From: a virus
Strand: one strand, 5' to 3'
Length of the DNA stretch: 63,641 nt
IMG/VR virus record: IMGVR_UViG_3300036830_000465
Span: 1-63,641 of that record
Within the stretch, counting starts at the first letter, position 1; each line of letters opens with the position of its first letter. Shown piece by piece: positions 23,514 through 30,996 of this stretch. The notes beneath the pieces are model-generated. The model saw nothing but the letters and a program-made list of their open reading frames with translations, did no database searches and was not told the origin of the DNA. A program made the position numbers and the translations under genes.

Positions 23514-23762
23514 TCAAGCGGGCCATTTCTGTTCCCGCTCCAGGCGTTCCTTTTCAAGCTTCTCCGCAAACAGCAGCAGATTTTCCCCGTAACCAATCTG
23601 CTGGAATGCCTCGCCCTTGACCTTGATGAAATTCAGGGCAGCATCCAGCGTCGGGAAATCCCGGTAGCCATTCGGAAGCACAAGTGTCTTGACCACGCCT
23701 TCAATGAATTCGTTCTTTTTGTTGTAGCTGCTGGGAAGCTGCTGCAGGTAGCGAACGATCAT
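23514..23762 (-). CDS. Hypothetical protein
   Basis: 82 residues, soluble, mostly helical with a charged C-terminus (LEKERLEREQKWPA). It overlaps the stop of the DUF2158 mini-gene (ATGA). An 87-bp gap after it up to the DUF5681 gene shows no feature I can support. No family recognised. Confidence 0.5.
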   Translation of the reverse strand: MIVRYLQQLPSSYNKKNEFIEGVVKTLVLPNGYRDFPTLDAALNFIKVKGEAFQQIGYGENLLLFAEKLEKERLEREQKWPA

Positions 23763-23938
23763 GAATCGGTTTTCTCCCCCACCGTCAACGCCCCCCTCTT
23801 GTAATTCTCCCGGTGCATCACCTTGTTTTCGTCAAACCAGATGCAGGCCACGGTGTCGCCGGACTGGTACTGCACGGTCATGCGGACGCCGGACTCGGAC
23901 GTCACGATGGTTCCGGACTTTAAGCGGTCATCAGGCAT
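23759..23938 (-). CDS. DUF2158/YodC-like mini-protein
   Basis: 59 residues, beginning MPDDRLKSGTIVTSESG. The pattern G-V-R-M-T-V ... VACIWFDENK ... GALTV matches the YodC fold, a five-strand mini-domain. AAAGGAG precedes the ATG by four to five bases. It is followed by a second copy of the family at 23949. Function of the family is not known. Confidence 0.65.
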   Translation of the reverse strand: MPDDRLKSGTIVTSESGVRMTVQYQSGDTVACIWFDENKVMHRENYKRGALTVGEKTDS

Positions 23939-23948
23939 AGGACTCCTT

Positions 23949-24128
23949 TCAATCTTGATTCTCAGTAACCACCGTCAGCGTCTTCGGATCGAACCCGCCG
24001 CGCTTGCGTGTCTTGCCCTCAAACCAGACGCAATTCACGCGGTCCTTCGTCACATGCTCGACGGTCATCGGGACAGTACTACCGGTCTGGGTCACCACGT
24101 CGCCAACGGTGAATTGTTGGTCAGACAT
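23949..24128 (-). CDS. DUF2158/YodC-like mini-protein
   Basis: 59 residues from the ATG at 24128 (MSDQQFTVGDVV), which follows AAGGAGAAACGTA. VPMTVEHV, RVNCVWFEGKT and FDPKTLTVV align with the neighbour at 23759 and with the DUF2158 part of the 14034 protein. The longer frame to 24212 overlaps the upstream gene and is not needed. Tandem duplication of this family is evident. Confidence 0.65.
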   Translation of the reverse strand: MSDQQFTVGDVVTQTGSTVPMTVEHVTKDRVNCVWFEGKTRKRGGFDPKTLTVVTENQD

Positions 24129-24492
24129 TACGTTTCTCCTTGACGCACAATTTTCGGGAAAACCAGCCACGGAAACCGACTGACGGCTTCGGCCTGATCG
24201 TCCATAGCGCATCCGCGTCGAGTTGCGGGTCTCTGTATGGTTCTGGCCTGATCGTATTCAGTGGGCTTGCATCGCGCCGCGGATCTCGGTGAGGCAGGCA
24301 GTAAACGTGACGGTCAAGCTTCGCCCAGAGTTGGACGATCTGATCTTCAATCTCGCGATGTGCCCGCTCCGCCGCGTGCGCCCTCTTGAATAAATCCTCG
24401 CATTCGGCGCTGACGCGGCGTTCTTCCGTCTGAAGTGTCCCGATCTCTTCCAATATTGCGAGCTTTTCCAGCCGGTCTTTCGTCTCTGCCAT
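24121..24492 (-). CDS. Coiled-coil hypothetical protein
   Basis: 123 residues. The first 60 are a helical coiled coil (LEKLAILEEIGTLQTEERRV, AERAHREIEDQIVQLWAKL); the rest is polar, with two related DPQLDADALWTIRP-like and DASPLNTIRPEP segments that look like a short internal duplication. It overlaps the start of the next gene. No family recognised. Confidence 0.5.
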   Translation of the reverse strand: MAETKDRLEKLAILEEIGTLQTEERRVSAECEDLFKRAHAAERAHREIEDQIVQLWAKLDRHVYCLPHRDPRRDASPLNTIRPEPYRDPQLDADALWTIRPKPSVGFRGWFSRKLCVKEKRNV

Positions 24493-24494
24493 AG

Positions 24495-25028
24495 CTATCC
24501 TTCCAAAATCGTGAATGGGCCACGCACACCAGCACTGAAACGCTCGGCCGCTTTCAGGGCAATCTCAATCCGTGGCCTTGGTTCAACGTGTGACGTCGCG
24601 AACATCGCGCCATTTGCAACTTGGTCACCGCAGCCACAGGCTGCGAATCCATCGGCGGCGGCCGCAACTTGGTAGTCGCTATCGACGTAATACAGTTTGC
24701 CGCGGTAGCCCAGCAGAAACGTTCCGCCGCGTTCTCTGCCATCGTGCGACGTTGCGAATCCCCCGGATTTCAGAATGTCGCGAACCGCATTGATGAACGT
24801 CGTCACAAGAAAGCGGTAATCATCCACGCCTTCGGCGCGGGACGGCGGACTAAAACTGAATCGAAGGAGCTGCCCCATGCGAAACGATGTCGTGAAGCCG
24901 AAAAGGAATTCGCCGTTCTTGAAAACCTTTTCGTCGGAGCGCACCGTTAAGTCCAGCCCGGAAACTCCGGCGCTGTCCCCTCCGATATATACTTTGCCGT
25001 TTTCGGCAATGCCGACAATGCAGGTCAT
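24495..25028 (-). CDS. Proteasome-like Ntn-hydrolase
   Basis: 177 residues. MTCIVGIAENGKVYIGGDSAG has the sequence pattern of proteasome beta/HslV proteins: the nucleophile Thr2 (or Cys3) is exposed by Met removal, followed by GGDS. FKNGEFLFGFTTS and GGTFLLGYRGKLYYVDSDYQV are the next conserved strands, and YQVAAAADGFAACGCGD matches the G-G-loop block. Such proteins appear in some phages, where they may self-cleave or process a virion protein. No ATPase partner is encoded nearby. The ATG overlaps the next gene's stop. Confidence 0.65.
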   Translation of the reverse strand: MTCIVGIAENGKVYIGGDSAGVSGLDLTVRSDEKVFKNGEFLFGFTTSFRMGQLLRFSFSPPSRAEGVDDYRFLVTTFINAVRDILKSGGFATSHDGRERGGTFLLGYRGKLYYVDSDYQVAAAADGFAACGCGDQVANGAMFATSHVEPRPRIEIALKAAERFSAGVRGPFTILEG

Positions 25029-25303
25029 GCTTGGCAGGCCCCGACGTGAACGGTGTCATCGCTGCGCATCGCAGCTAATGCACGGCCTATTGTTTTAAAT
25101 GCGCTGGTGGTGGTAGTACCGGGATTTGCATCGTCGCCATGGATGGGATCGACGTAGAAGTTGGTGCCATAAAAGACAGGCGCATTGTTCGACTCGAAAA
25201 GGATTCCTTCCGTTGCAGGCGCTGGCGCAGCTTCAGCCGCAGTGGGAACTGCAACTGCCAGCGGAATCCCCAGCAGTGACTTGAGTAAGTGTCTTCGGTT
25301 CAT
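25025..25303 (-). CDS. Exported DUF1565-like fragment
   Basis: 92 residues. MNRRHLLKSLLGIPLAVAVPTAAEAAPA looks like a Tat-type signal: twin Arg, a hydrophobic core, and an AxA cleavage site. The rest, NFYVDPIHGDDANPGTTTTSAFKTIGRALAAM, is the N-terminal motif of DUF1565/pectate-lyase-like exported proteins, but the beta helix that usually follows is missing. It may be a truncated relic or a small secreted protein in its own right. Confidence 0.5.
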   Translation of the reverse strand: MNRRHLLKSLLGIPLAVAVPTAAEAAPAPATEGILFESNNAPVFYGTNFYVDPIHGDDANPGTTTTSAFKTIGRALAAMRSDDTVHVGACQA

Positions 25304-25671
25304 ACGGTGCTTCCTTTCGGCCTGGCGACGGCAAGACGCAGGCGCTCAATACATTTATCGGTCAGGCGAATATTGCCGTCGTCCAGCAGTTCGGCAAATC
25401 CAGCCTCGGCTAGCTCCTCTGGACACGGCCCCAGGAATGGGTTCGTCAGTAGACTCTTCCAGTACTGGCTCTTTTCGCTGAGAGCCTTCAACACTGCAAT
25501 GATTTCACTGCCCATGATCGGGCGCCATACGTTGCCGCGCTCAGCCAAGGCCTGCACGATGCAGGCGGCGGTAAATTCAAGCTCCGTACGGCCAAGAGTT
25601 GCCGTTAGCGGGATACCGCAAATCTGAACATCGGCCGGATTGAAGTCTGGCGCTAGAGTTGTCTCGCTCAC
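25300..25671 (-). CDS. Hypothetical protein
   Basis: 123 residues, soluble, helical in the middle. Nothing recognised. The gene overlaps the start of the exported protein at 25025 by four bases, consistent with one co-translated unit of accessory genes. Confidence 0.5.
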   Translation of the reverse strand: MSETTLAPDFNPADVQICGIPLTATLGRTELEFTAACIVQALAERGNVWRPIMGSEIIAVLKALSEKSQYWKSLLTNPFLGPCPEELAEAGFAELLDDGNIRLTDKCIERLRLAVARPKGSTV

Positions 25672-25708
25672 TTGATGCCTCGCATTCTAATTAAGTCATC
25701 GCGGCCGG

Positions 25709-25879
25709 TTATTTAGTGCGAAAAGTCAGATGGCTTTCTGACCATACCTGAATGATGATTTCGCCATCCTCATACTCGACATCTTCAGCGATGCCGAGTG
25801 GTTCACCGTTGTTATAAAGGCGCACCTCGCAGTCGTCGCCCATATCTTGCATCGCGTCGATTAATTCGCGCTTCGTCAT
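25709..25879 (-). CDS. Small acidic hypothetical protein
   Basis: 56 residues, below the usual ORF size limit. MTKRELIDAMQDMGDDCEV and GIAEDVEYEDGEIIIQVW suggest a small alpha/beta fold, strongly acidic. The only open frame of this length in the 25.67-25.88 kb stretch. AG-rich sequence precedes the ATG. No family recognised. Confidence 0.45.
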   Translation of the reverse strand: MTKRELIDAMQDMGDDCEVRLYNNGEPLGIAEDVEYEDGEIIIQVWSESHLTFRTK

Positions 25880-26000
25880 AGCTCTCGCTTTCTATTTTGC
25901 GATGGCCGGATTTGCACCGGCCGCTTAACGGCTGCATCGGGGAAAGGATAAAGCCCGATTGCAATCTTCCGGCGCACCCGGGAAGAGCACCGCGCAATTC

Positions 26001-26315
26001 CTACTGATCCTCGACCGGCCCGGTCTGGATCGTGAAGCCCACAGCCTCGGCCGCAATCACCGTCACATCCAGCGTCCCGGTGATCGAGCGCACGCCTTCA
26101 CCGAGATCGGCATCGGCCGTCACGTTGACCTGAACGCTGCCCGGCGCGAGTCCGGAGATCACGCAGGATAGGCCGTCTGCTGCGGGAGACAGGGTCACCA
26201 CGCCATCGGCGGACACTGACCAGAGCGGACCGCCATCGACGGCGGCCGGATTGCCCTTGACGTCAACGGGCTGAATCGAGACATTGCACTTTTGAACGGC
26301 GGACAAACTGAGCAT
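26001..26315 (-). CDS. Immunoglobulin-like (Big2-type) protein
   Basis: 104 residues from the ATG at 26315, which has AAGGAG seven bases upstream. DVKGNPAAVDGGPLWSVSADGVVTLSP, LSCVISGLAPGSVQVNVTADADLGEG and ITGTLDVTVIA follow the strand order of a bacterial Ig-like domain, frequent in phage decoration proteins. The frame stays open to an ATG at 26435, which overlaps the upstream stop and adds a membrane helix (FDLILIAILFVLIVVLLHLG), so a second, membrane-anchored form is possible. Confidence 0.6.
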   Translation of the reverse strand: MLSLSAVQKCNVSIQPVDVKGNPAAVDGGPLWSVSADGVVTLSPAADGLSCVISGLAPGSVQVNVTADADLGEGVRSITGTLDVTVIAAEAVGFTIQTGPVEDQ

Positions 26316-26431
26316 GGAAATCTCCTTGTGATGAAAAATGAAACGAAATCCGGCGGCCGAACGCTTCGGCCCCAGATGCAACAGGACAACGATCAGGACG
26401 AAGAGAATCGCGATGAGGATTAAATCGAAAA

Positions 26432-26956
26432 TCATGCGGCGGGGGTTCCTTTCGCGGTGCCAGTGGATGTTTCTCTGAATTGAAAGAACTGGCAGCCGCG
26501 CGCCAAGCAATACCAGGGGAAGTCGAAGCGAAATATAGGGCGGCTGAAAGTCGTGATCTCGCCACACTTCGGACATGTGGCATCGTGGATAAACTCGTAT
26601 TGGCTAGGAACTTCGGTTGTGCTGGCGGTTCCTTTCCGCTCCGATTCCGCAGGCACGAACTTAAGATCCGCTCGGTTGTAGAGCGTTTGACATAGCTGTG
26701 CTGTACACCGGAAAAATGTATTACTGGCCCTAGGTCTGGTGAGGTCCGAGGGGATTCCACACTGCGGACACTTGCCGCCGCGTATTCTCTCTTCGTTGCC
26801 GAAAACCTCGACGATGATCGGAGAGTCTTTGGTGTCTGGCTTCAGCCCGTAAAGCTCCCGTATCGCCTCCAGTCCTGCAATCCCGCGGTCAATCAACTCG
26901 CGTTCGTGTTTGAGATCCGCCAGGGCTTCATCGAGTGTGGATGGGGCGAATTTCAT
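26432..26956 (-). CDS. Zinc-ribbon protein
   Basis: 174 residues. A helical N-terminus is followed by two zinc-ribbon-like knots: GGKCPQCGI ... RCTAQLCQTLY, and DATCPKCGEI ... CLARGCQFF. Both resemble the Ogr/Delta-type activators in spacing, but no family match is certain. It could bind DNA and control late transcription. The start overlaps the RusA stop by four bases. Confidence 0.5.
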   Translation of the reverse strand: MKFAPSTLDEALADLKHERELIDRGIAGLEAIRELYGLKPDTKDSPIIVEVFGNEERIRGGKCPQCGIPSDLTRPRASNTFFRCTAQLCQTLYNRADLKFVPAESERKGTASTTEVPSQYEFIHDATCPKCGEITTFSRPIFRFDFPWYCLARGCQFFQFRETSTGTAKGTPAA

Positions 26957-27414
26957 AAGAGTTCTCCGACTTGAATTTCCGCACGTTCCGGCAGGCCATA
27001 AAACTTTCGAACATAGATTTCGACAAACTGCGCGTCATCGGTCACGATCGTCCCGGTCAGCGAATCGAACACGGCGCGCAGCAACTTGTCTCCATCGGGC
27101 TTCACCGTCATCCCGGGCCGCGACTTCACCGACGCGCCCTTGGGACGTTCGAAGAAAAAATCCACAGCGATCGACACCGGCCGGTTCTTCCCGATCAACG
27201 GCGCACCCAATGCCATCGCGGTTTCGCTCAGCTGTTGGCGCCACGGTTTGAGATTTTTGTTGTCGCTCGTGATCACGGCGCGGCCGAGACTCTTGATGAA
27301 AAATGCGCGGGTGCTGCCCTGCGGCTGCGGTTTTCCAAACACGGTAAATTTCACCGACGTTGGCGACAGCGGGCTCGCCGGAGAATCGCTGAACAGTGGC
27401 GTTGCGGCGCTCAA
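26953..27414 (-). CDS. rusA-like: RusA family Holliday-junction resolvase
   Basis: 153 residues. FTVFGKPQPQGSTRAF (conserved opening), VDFFFERPKG, and PDGDKLLRAVFDSLTGTIVTDDAQFVEIYV with the metal-binding Asp residues of the RusA nuclease (PDxDxxxKxxxDxL pattern, then DDAQ). It resolves branched recombination intermediates and trims branches before packaging. It lies in the replication operon, overlapping both neighbours. Confidence 0.85.
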   Translation of the reverse strand: MSAATPLFSDSPASPLSPTSVKFTVFGKPQPQGSTRAFFIKSLGRAVITSDNKNLKPWRQQLSETAMALGAPLIGKNRPVSIAVDFFFERPKGASVKSRPGMTVKPDGDKLLRAVFDSLTGTIVTDDAQFVEIYVRKFYGLPERAEIQVGELL

Positions 27415-27677
27415 TTTGCCGCCGCCCGCTTCGCCGCCAGCATCTGCAGCGTCCGCTGTTGCAACCGTGGCAGCATCACGCAGTCACAGCAGAATTTCAC
27501 CGCGACCAGGCCGTCACCGGGATCTTGGCCGATCGAGGCAATCGTTCGCGCGTCGGCCATGAAGAGCGCGGCGTGCGCGGCATCCGGTATGCCGCAAATA
27601 ACGCACGGCCGGCGCTCGGCCCGGACTTCGGACATCCGCCGGGCGAGGTGGTCCTGCATGTTGAATTCAGGGCTCAT
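27411..27677 (-). CDS. Small cysteine/histidine zinc-binding protein
   Basis: 88 residues. CVICGIPDAAHAAL and CCDCVMLP supply four or more Cys/His metal ligands around a central loop. No family recognised. Overlaps RusA and the gene at 27674, within the replication operon. Confidence 0.5.
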   Translation of the reverse strand: MSPEFNMQDHLARRMSEVRAERRPCVICGIPDAAHAALFMADARTIASIGQDPGDGLVAVKFCCDCVMLPRLQQRTLQMLAAKRAAAN

Positions 27678-28393
27678 AATTTCTCTGTTAGCACTGGGGT
27701 TTTCGCCTGGATTTCTTCGAACTGGCGCTTTAGGAGAGCCTTCCGCTGCTCGAATTCTTCGGGGGTCTGTTCGTGGGGAATCCGGAGTTTTTTCTCCGGC
27801 GCTGGTGGGCGGGATTTCACTTCCGGCAGAGCCTTTTTATCACCCGCCATGGACTGGAGTTGCTTCAGGGTTTCTCCGGCCAGTTGCCGGCTGAGATACG
27901 TCTGGGCGCCGCCTTCGGCGGTGAACCGCTGGTGCGCGGCCAGGAAGTCCCGCCGGTTGAACGGCGCCGCGGTTTCCAACGGCGCGAATAAGGCCTGGAT
28001 GCCGCCGATTTGACGCAGTGCGTACTCGATCGCGGGTGTGATTTTCGCCTCGCCGCCGCCGTAAAACCCGACATCGGGATGCCAGTGATGCCGCGCAATC
28101 TGCTGCACGAGGTCCCAATCCTGCTCGGCCTGCAATTGCGGATTCTGGCCCGGGATCCTCGCGATAATGAAACTCAGCAACGGAAACATGCTGGGCTTAT
28201 CCCATTCGCGCAAGGTCCGGTTAAACGCTTCAGCCAACGCCGCTTCCGGGATGGACGCCAACTGCTCCAGGTAGACCGCCTGGGCTGTCTCCGTCAGATC
28301 CGCGTTCATCGCTGCCGAGATCTTCAGCATCCAGCCGAGCACATAGGCGCGCTGCGGCTTCGATATTTTTTTCGATTCGGGTTTTGGACTCAT
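27674..28393 (-). CDS. Candidate helicase loader/replication protein P-like
   Basis: 239 residues. VYLEQLASIPEAALAEAFNRTLREWDKPSMFPLLSFI is the pattern (VYxxxLxxIP... FFPxxxEI) of phage replication loader proteins. The remainder is helical with a basic C-terminus. It is overlapped for 164 bases by the end of the gene at 28230, so the true start may be a downstream ATG (28330 or 28309). Its role in handing a helicase to the origin is inferred from context. Confidence 0.5.
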   Translation of the reverse strand: MSPKPESKKISKPQRAYVLGWMLKISAAMNADLTETAQAVYLEQLASIPEAALAEAFNRTLREWDKPSMFPLLSFIIARIPGQNPQLQAEQDWDLVQQIARHHWHPDVGFYGGGEAKITPAIEYALRQIGGIQALFAPLETAAPFNRRDFLAAHQRFTAEGGAQTYLSRQLAGETLKQLQSMAGDKKALPEVKSRPPAPEKKLRIPHEQTPEEFEQRKALLKRQFEEIQAKTPVLTEKL

Positions 28394-29183
28394 GGGGCTT
28401 GGCTCCTGCGTGGTTTATGGGTTTTCCGTAGCGGTCAAGGGGTGAGTTTTTGAACGTGTCGAACTTCGAGACGAAGTGCTGGAGGCTGTATTCGTCGAAC
28501 GGGGACGCGAAATAGTTCTCGACCGCGGCTTCCCATCCGGGCGGGGTGGCTGTGGTTTCAATTCCCAGGCGCTTCCGGAGTTTCGCCAGCTGCGGAAAAT
28601 CCCCGGAACGCCAGCCGTAAGGGTTGCCCATTCGGAGTTTGTATGAAGCTGAAAACTGGTCAGCCGCCAAATCCGGCCTCCCGGCGCGTTTTTCAGCCGC
28701 CGGGGATTCCCCTTGCTTCTTTCCCATTTCCCCTTCTTTTGGAAATGGAGATGGAGAGGGAAATGGAGATGGAGATGGAGGGGTTGTCTTTTGCTTAACC
28801 CGGGTGGTTGGTTTTTGGTTAACCAAATTCGGGTTGCCGCCCAAGCTTCCCGCAGCCTTACGGATTTTCCGGAGAGCCTCATCGCGGACCATCCGGCGGT
28901 TCATAATGGCGCCATCCTCCCGGCGAGTTCCGGTACCACTGTCAAGAATGGCTATAATCGACTTACGGCACTGACTCATTGATAAACCTAGGTTATTTGC
29001 GATATCTCTCTCGGTCATCGGCCTGCCGTTGGGCAGCAACAGAACGCCGCGTTCGGGCGAATCGTGCATGATGCAGACCATGTCGAGCCATACACTTCGG
29101 TCGTGCCGCGGCATTGAAAGGACGGCATGATCGTTGCGCCAATCCTGCGGATAAAACTGGAAGGATGGGAACTTGTCATTCAC
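28230..29183 (-). CDS. Replication initiation protein, DUF1376-like
   Basis: 317 residues. FPSFQFYPQDWRNDHAVLSMPRHDRSVWLDMVCIMHD followed by ERDIANNLGLSMSQCRKSI is the winged-helix/DUF1376-type N-terminus common in phage replication initiators. A Ser/Pro/Phe linker (residues about 132-150) is coded by a GGAAAT/GGAGAT hexamer array. The C-terminal 60 residues lie in DNA that overlaps the next gene. It probably binds the origin and recruits the protein at 27674. Confidence 0.6.
   Translation of the reverse strand: MNDKFPSFQFYPQDWRNDHAVLSMPRHDRSVWLDMVCIMHDSPERGVLLLPNGRPMTERDIANNLGLSMSQCRKSIIAILDSGTGTRREDGAIMNRRMVRDEALRKIRKAAGSLGGNPNLVNQKPTTRVKQKTTPPSPSPFPSPSPFPKEGEMGKKQGESPAAEKRAGRPDLAADQFSASYKLRMGNPYGWRSGDFPQLAKLRKRLGIETTATPPGWEAAVENYFASPFDEYSLQHFVSKFDTFKNSPLDRYGKPINHAGAKPHESKTRIEKNIEAAARLCARLDAEDLGSDERGSDGDSPGGLPGAVGVHPGSGVG
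28739..28782 (-). repeat. Purine hexamer repeat in replication gene linker
   Basis: On the plus strand, units of GGAAAT, GGAGAT, GGAGAG follow each other with few changes over about 44 bases. On the coding strand this gives the SPFPSPSPF linker between the two parts of the replication protein. Slippage would lengthen or shorten the linker in-frame because the unit is two codons. Confidence 0.6.
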
Positions 29184-29191
29184 TGAAAATT

Positions 29192-29359
29192 TCAGCCGAA
29201 AATCTTCAGAAAAACTGTGACGGCCGCGAGTAAAAACAGCGCCCCGCCGAGCAGGATCCCCTCGGCCTGATGGAGACGCTTCTGTTCCTTGAGGTATGCC
29301 GGGTCGGCAAAATCCGCGCGCCGGTAGTTGAAATAGTGATTCGGTGTCGGGGTGTGCAT
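29192..29359 (-). CDS. Small transmembrane protein
   Basis: 55 residues from the ATG at 29359 (AAAGGA seven bases upstream); another ATG at 29374 would add five residues. A single helix GILLGGALFLLAAVTVFLKIFG at the C-terminus. It is the first gene of the minus-strand late/replication operon and diverges from the integrase across about 47 bases that must hold both promoters. Function unknown. Confidence 0.5.
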   Translation of the reverse strand: MHTPTPNHYFNYRRADFADPAYLKEQKRLHQAEGILLGGALFLLAAVTVFLKIFG

Positions 29360-29406
29360 GGTTTGTCCTTTCATGGGTTACAATGCCCGCCTTCAGAGGT
29401 GGCAGG

Positions 29407-30537
29407 ATGTCGCTGTATAAACGCGGGCTGGTCTGGTTCTACGATTTCAAATTTGGCGGCCGGCGCCACCGTGGCTCGACGAAAGTCCGCAACCAGGCTA
29501 AAGCGCGGCAGATTGAAGAAAAACTGAAAACCGATCTGGCGCTGGGCAGGGCCGGGTTGCTGCAGTTGAAGCCCGCGCCGCAATTCCGCGTCTTTGCCGG
29601 CGGGAAATTCACCGATCACATTGAGGTCCACCACGCGAACAAGCCGCAGACCGTCAAGTTCTACGCCGAGAAAATCCGCCGGCTGCTCGAGTTCGCGGCG
29701 CTCGCCGATGCCCACCTGAACCAGATTGATGCTGATTTGATCGAGCGCTATGTCCAGTTCCGGGCGAAGAAAGGCCGCAAGCCGGGCGCGATCAACAGGG
29801 AACTGGCGACACTGCGCAAAGGCTTGAATCTCGCCGCGGAATGGAAGCTGCTGGCCCGGCCGCCGAAAATCCGGCTGATGCCCGGGGAGACCGGCAGGGA
29901 TTTCGTTCTGACCTACGCCATGGAAAAGGCTTATCTGGCGGCGGCGCCGAACCCCTTGAATGACGTCGCGGTACTGGGTCTCGATACCGGGCTGCGCCTG
30001 GCTGAAGCCCTGGCGCTGCAGTGGACGGACTTGACGGCAAACCGGGACGGCGACTGGATTTATCTGACGGTGCGCTCGGGCAAGAGTGCCAACGCGCACC
30101 GATCGATTCCGCTGACCGACCGTGGCCGGGCGATGTTGACCGTACGCCGCGAGGTTTTTCCGGATGCGCTCTGGGTCTTTCCCGGGCAGCGGAAAGGGAA
30201 GCACCTGACGGTCTGGGCGCTGGACAATATCCACGCGCAGCTGCGCCGGACGGCGGTCGATGCCGATGGCAAGACCATCTTCCCGCCGGAGTTCGTGATA
30301 CACTCCCTGCGCCATACGTTCGGAACGCGGCTCGGGGAAACCGGCGCCAACCCGTACCAGATCATGAAGTTGATGGGCCACTCCAGCCTGACGGTGAGCC
30401 AGAAGTACGTGCACCCGACTGCGGGGGGATTGGAGGCCGTCATGCGAGGTCTGGAGGCGATGAATCGTTTGGTGGGTGGTGAAACCGTAGAATCTCATGC
30501 GGGTACCCCCACGGTCCGTTCCCGTCCTGGTTCATGA
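29407..30537 (+). CDS. int: Tyrosine-type integrase
   Basis: 376 residues from the ATG at 29407 (MSLYKRGLVWFYDF, the N-terminal arm-binding type). The core-binding domain runs to about residue 160. Catalytic motifs are TGLRLAEALAL (first Arg), HSLRHTFGT (His-x-x-Arg), MGHSS and QKYVHP (Tyr nucleophile). It integrates and, with an excisionase, excises the phage. The upstream ATG at 29344 gives a longer frame without the family pattern. Its 3' end overlaps the convergent HNH gene at 30495 by 43 bases. Confidence 0.9.
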   Translation: MSLYKRGLVWFYDFKFGGRRHRGSTKVRNQAKARQIEEKLKTDLALGRAGLLQLKPAPQFRVFAGGKFTDHIEVHHANKPQTVKFYAEKIRRLLEFAALADAHLNQIDADLIERYVQFRAKKGRKPGAINRELATLRKGLNLAAEWKLLARPPKIRLMPGETGRDFVLTYAMEKAYLAAAPNPLNDVAVLGLDTGLRLAEALALQWTDLTANRDGDWIYLTVRSGKSANAHRSIPLTDRGRAMLTVRREVFPDALWVFPGQRKGKHLTVWALDNIHAQLRRTAVDADGKTIFPPEFVIHSLRHTFGTRLGETGANPYQIMKLMGHSSLTVSQKYVHPTAGGLEAVMRGLEAMNRLVGGETVESHAGTPTVRSRPGS

Positions 30538-30869
30538 GTGGTTCGTCCCCGGCTGACCCGGTCGTCCGTGTTTTCCTGGGCTGTTCCAGCGCGAAGATGC
30601 GCGGGGTTGCAACAGGGCGGATTGTCGCAGGAGTGGAGGACGAGCATGCCGTCCGGTATCGGGCCGGATGATAAAATGTATGCCGCGCGATGGGCGGCAA
30701 CGTTATGATGGTGACCGTTATGGCGAACGGAGAAGAGGCCGTAGCCCTTTTGATTTCGGGAGGCTTTCCAGATCCAGCAACGATTGGAAGTCCGCTCGAC
30801 CTTAGCCCAGAATCGGTGGCGATGGGCGAGGAGAAGTTCGGGAGTAAGCAGCAGGCCGCAGTTCATCAT
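30495..30869 (-). CDS. HNH endonuclease
   Basis: 124 residues. FWAKVERTSNRCWIWKASRNQKGYGLF, VAAHRAAYIL and LHSCDNPPCCNPAHLRAGT form the HNH motif common to free-standing phage HNH homing nucleases (His of LHS, Asn of CCNP, His of HL). It is a paralogue of the N-terminal part of the 45854 protein. It lies convergent to and overlaps the end of int, a position that suggests recent invasion of the integration region. Confidence 0.8.
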   Translation of the reverse strand: MMNCGLLLTPELLLAHRHRFWAKVERTSNRCWIWKASRNQKGYGLFSVRHNGHHHNVAAHRAAYILSSGPIPDGMLVLHSCDNPPCCNPAHLRAGTAQENTDDRVSRGRTTHEPGRERTVGVPA

Positions 30870-30930
30870 GAACGGGTTGCCCTACCCCCATTTTTCACCC
30901 CATCGTGTTTTTTTGGTCTGTAAGTTATTG

Positions 30931-30994
30931 GCGCCCGTGGCGCAGATGGATAGCGCGACGGACTACGAAACCGATTTAGGGTTTTAGTGGGCGC
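30931..30994 (+). other. Truncated tRNA-Arg(ACG)-like element, possible attP core
   Basis: 64 nt. The acceptor arms GCGCCCG/TGGGCGC pair fully. The D arm GCGC/GCGC with an AGATGGATA loop is perfect. The anticodon loop CTACGAA (anticodon ACG) has a three-pair stem with two A-A mismatches. The T arm is missing, with only 13 nt left between anticodon arm and acceptor. It lies between int and the excisionase gene. The likely meaning is an attachment site carrying a piece of a host tRNA-Arg gene. Confidence 0.55.
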
Positions 30995-30996
30995 GG

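Noticed and set aside
25812-25997. Minus-strand ORF of 61 residues
   Set aside because: Overlaps the better 56-residue frame at 25709 and has no ribosome site.
30931-30994. A complete functional tRNA-Arg gene
   Set aside because: T arm and several bases are missing and the anticodon stem has two mismatches.
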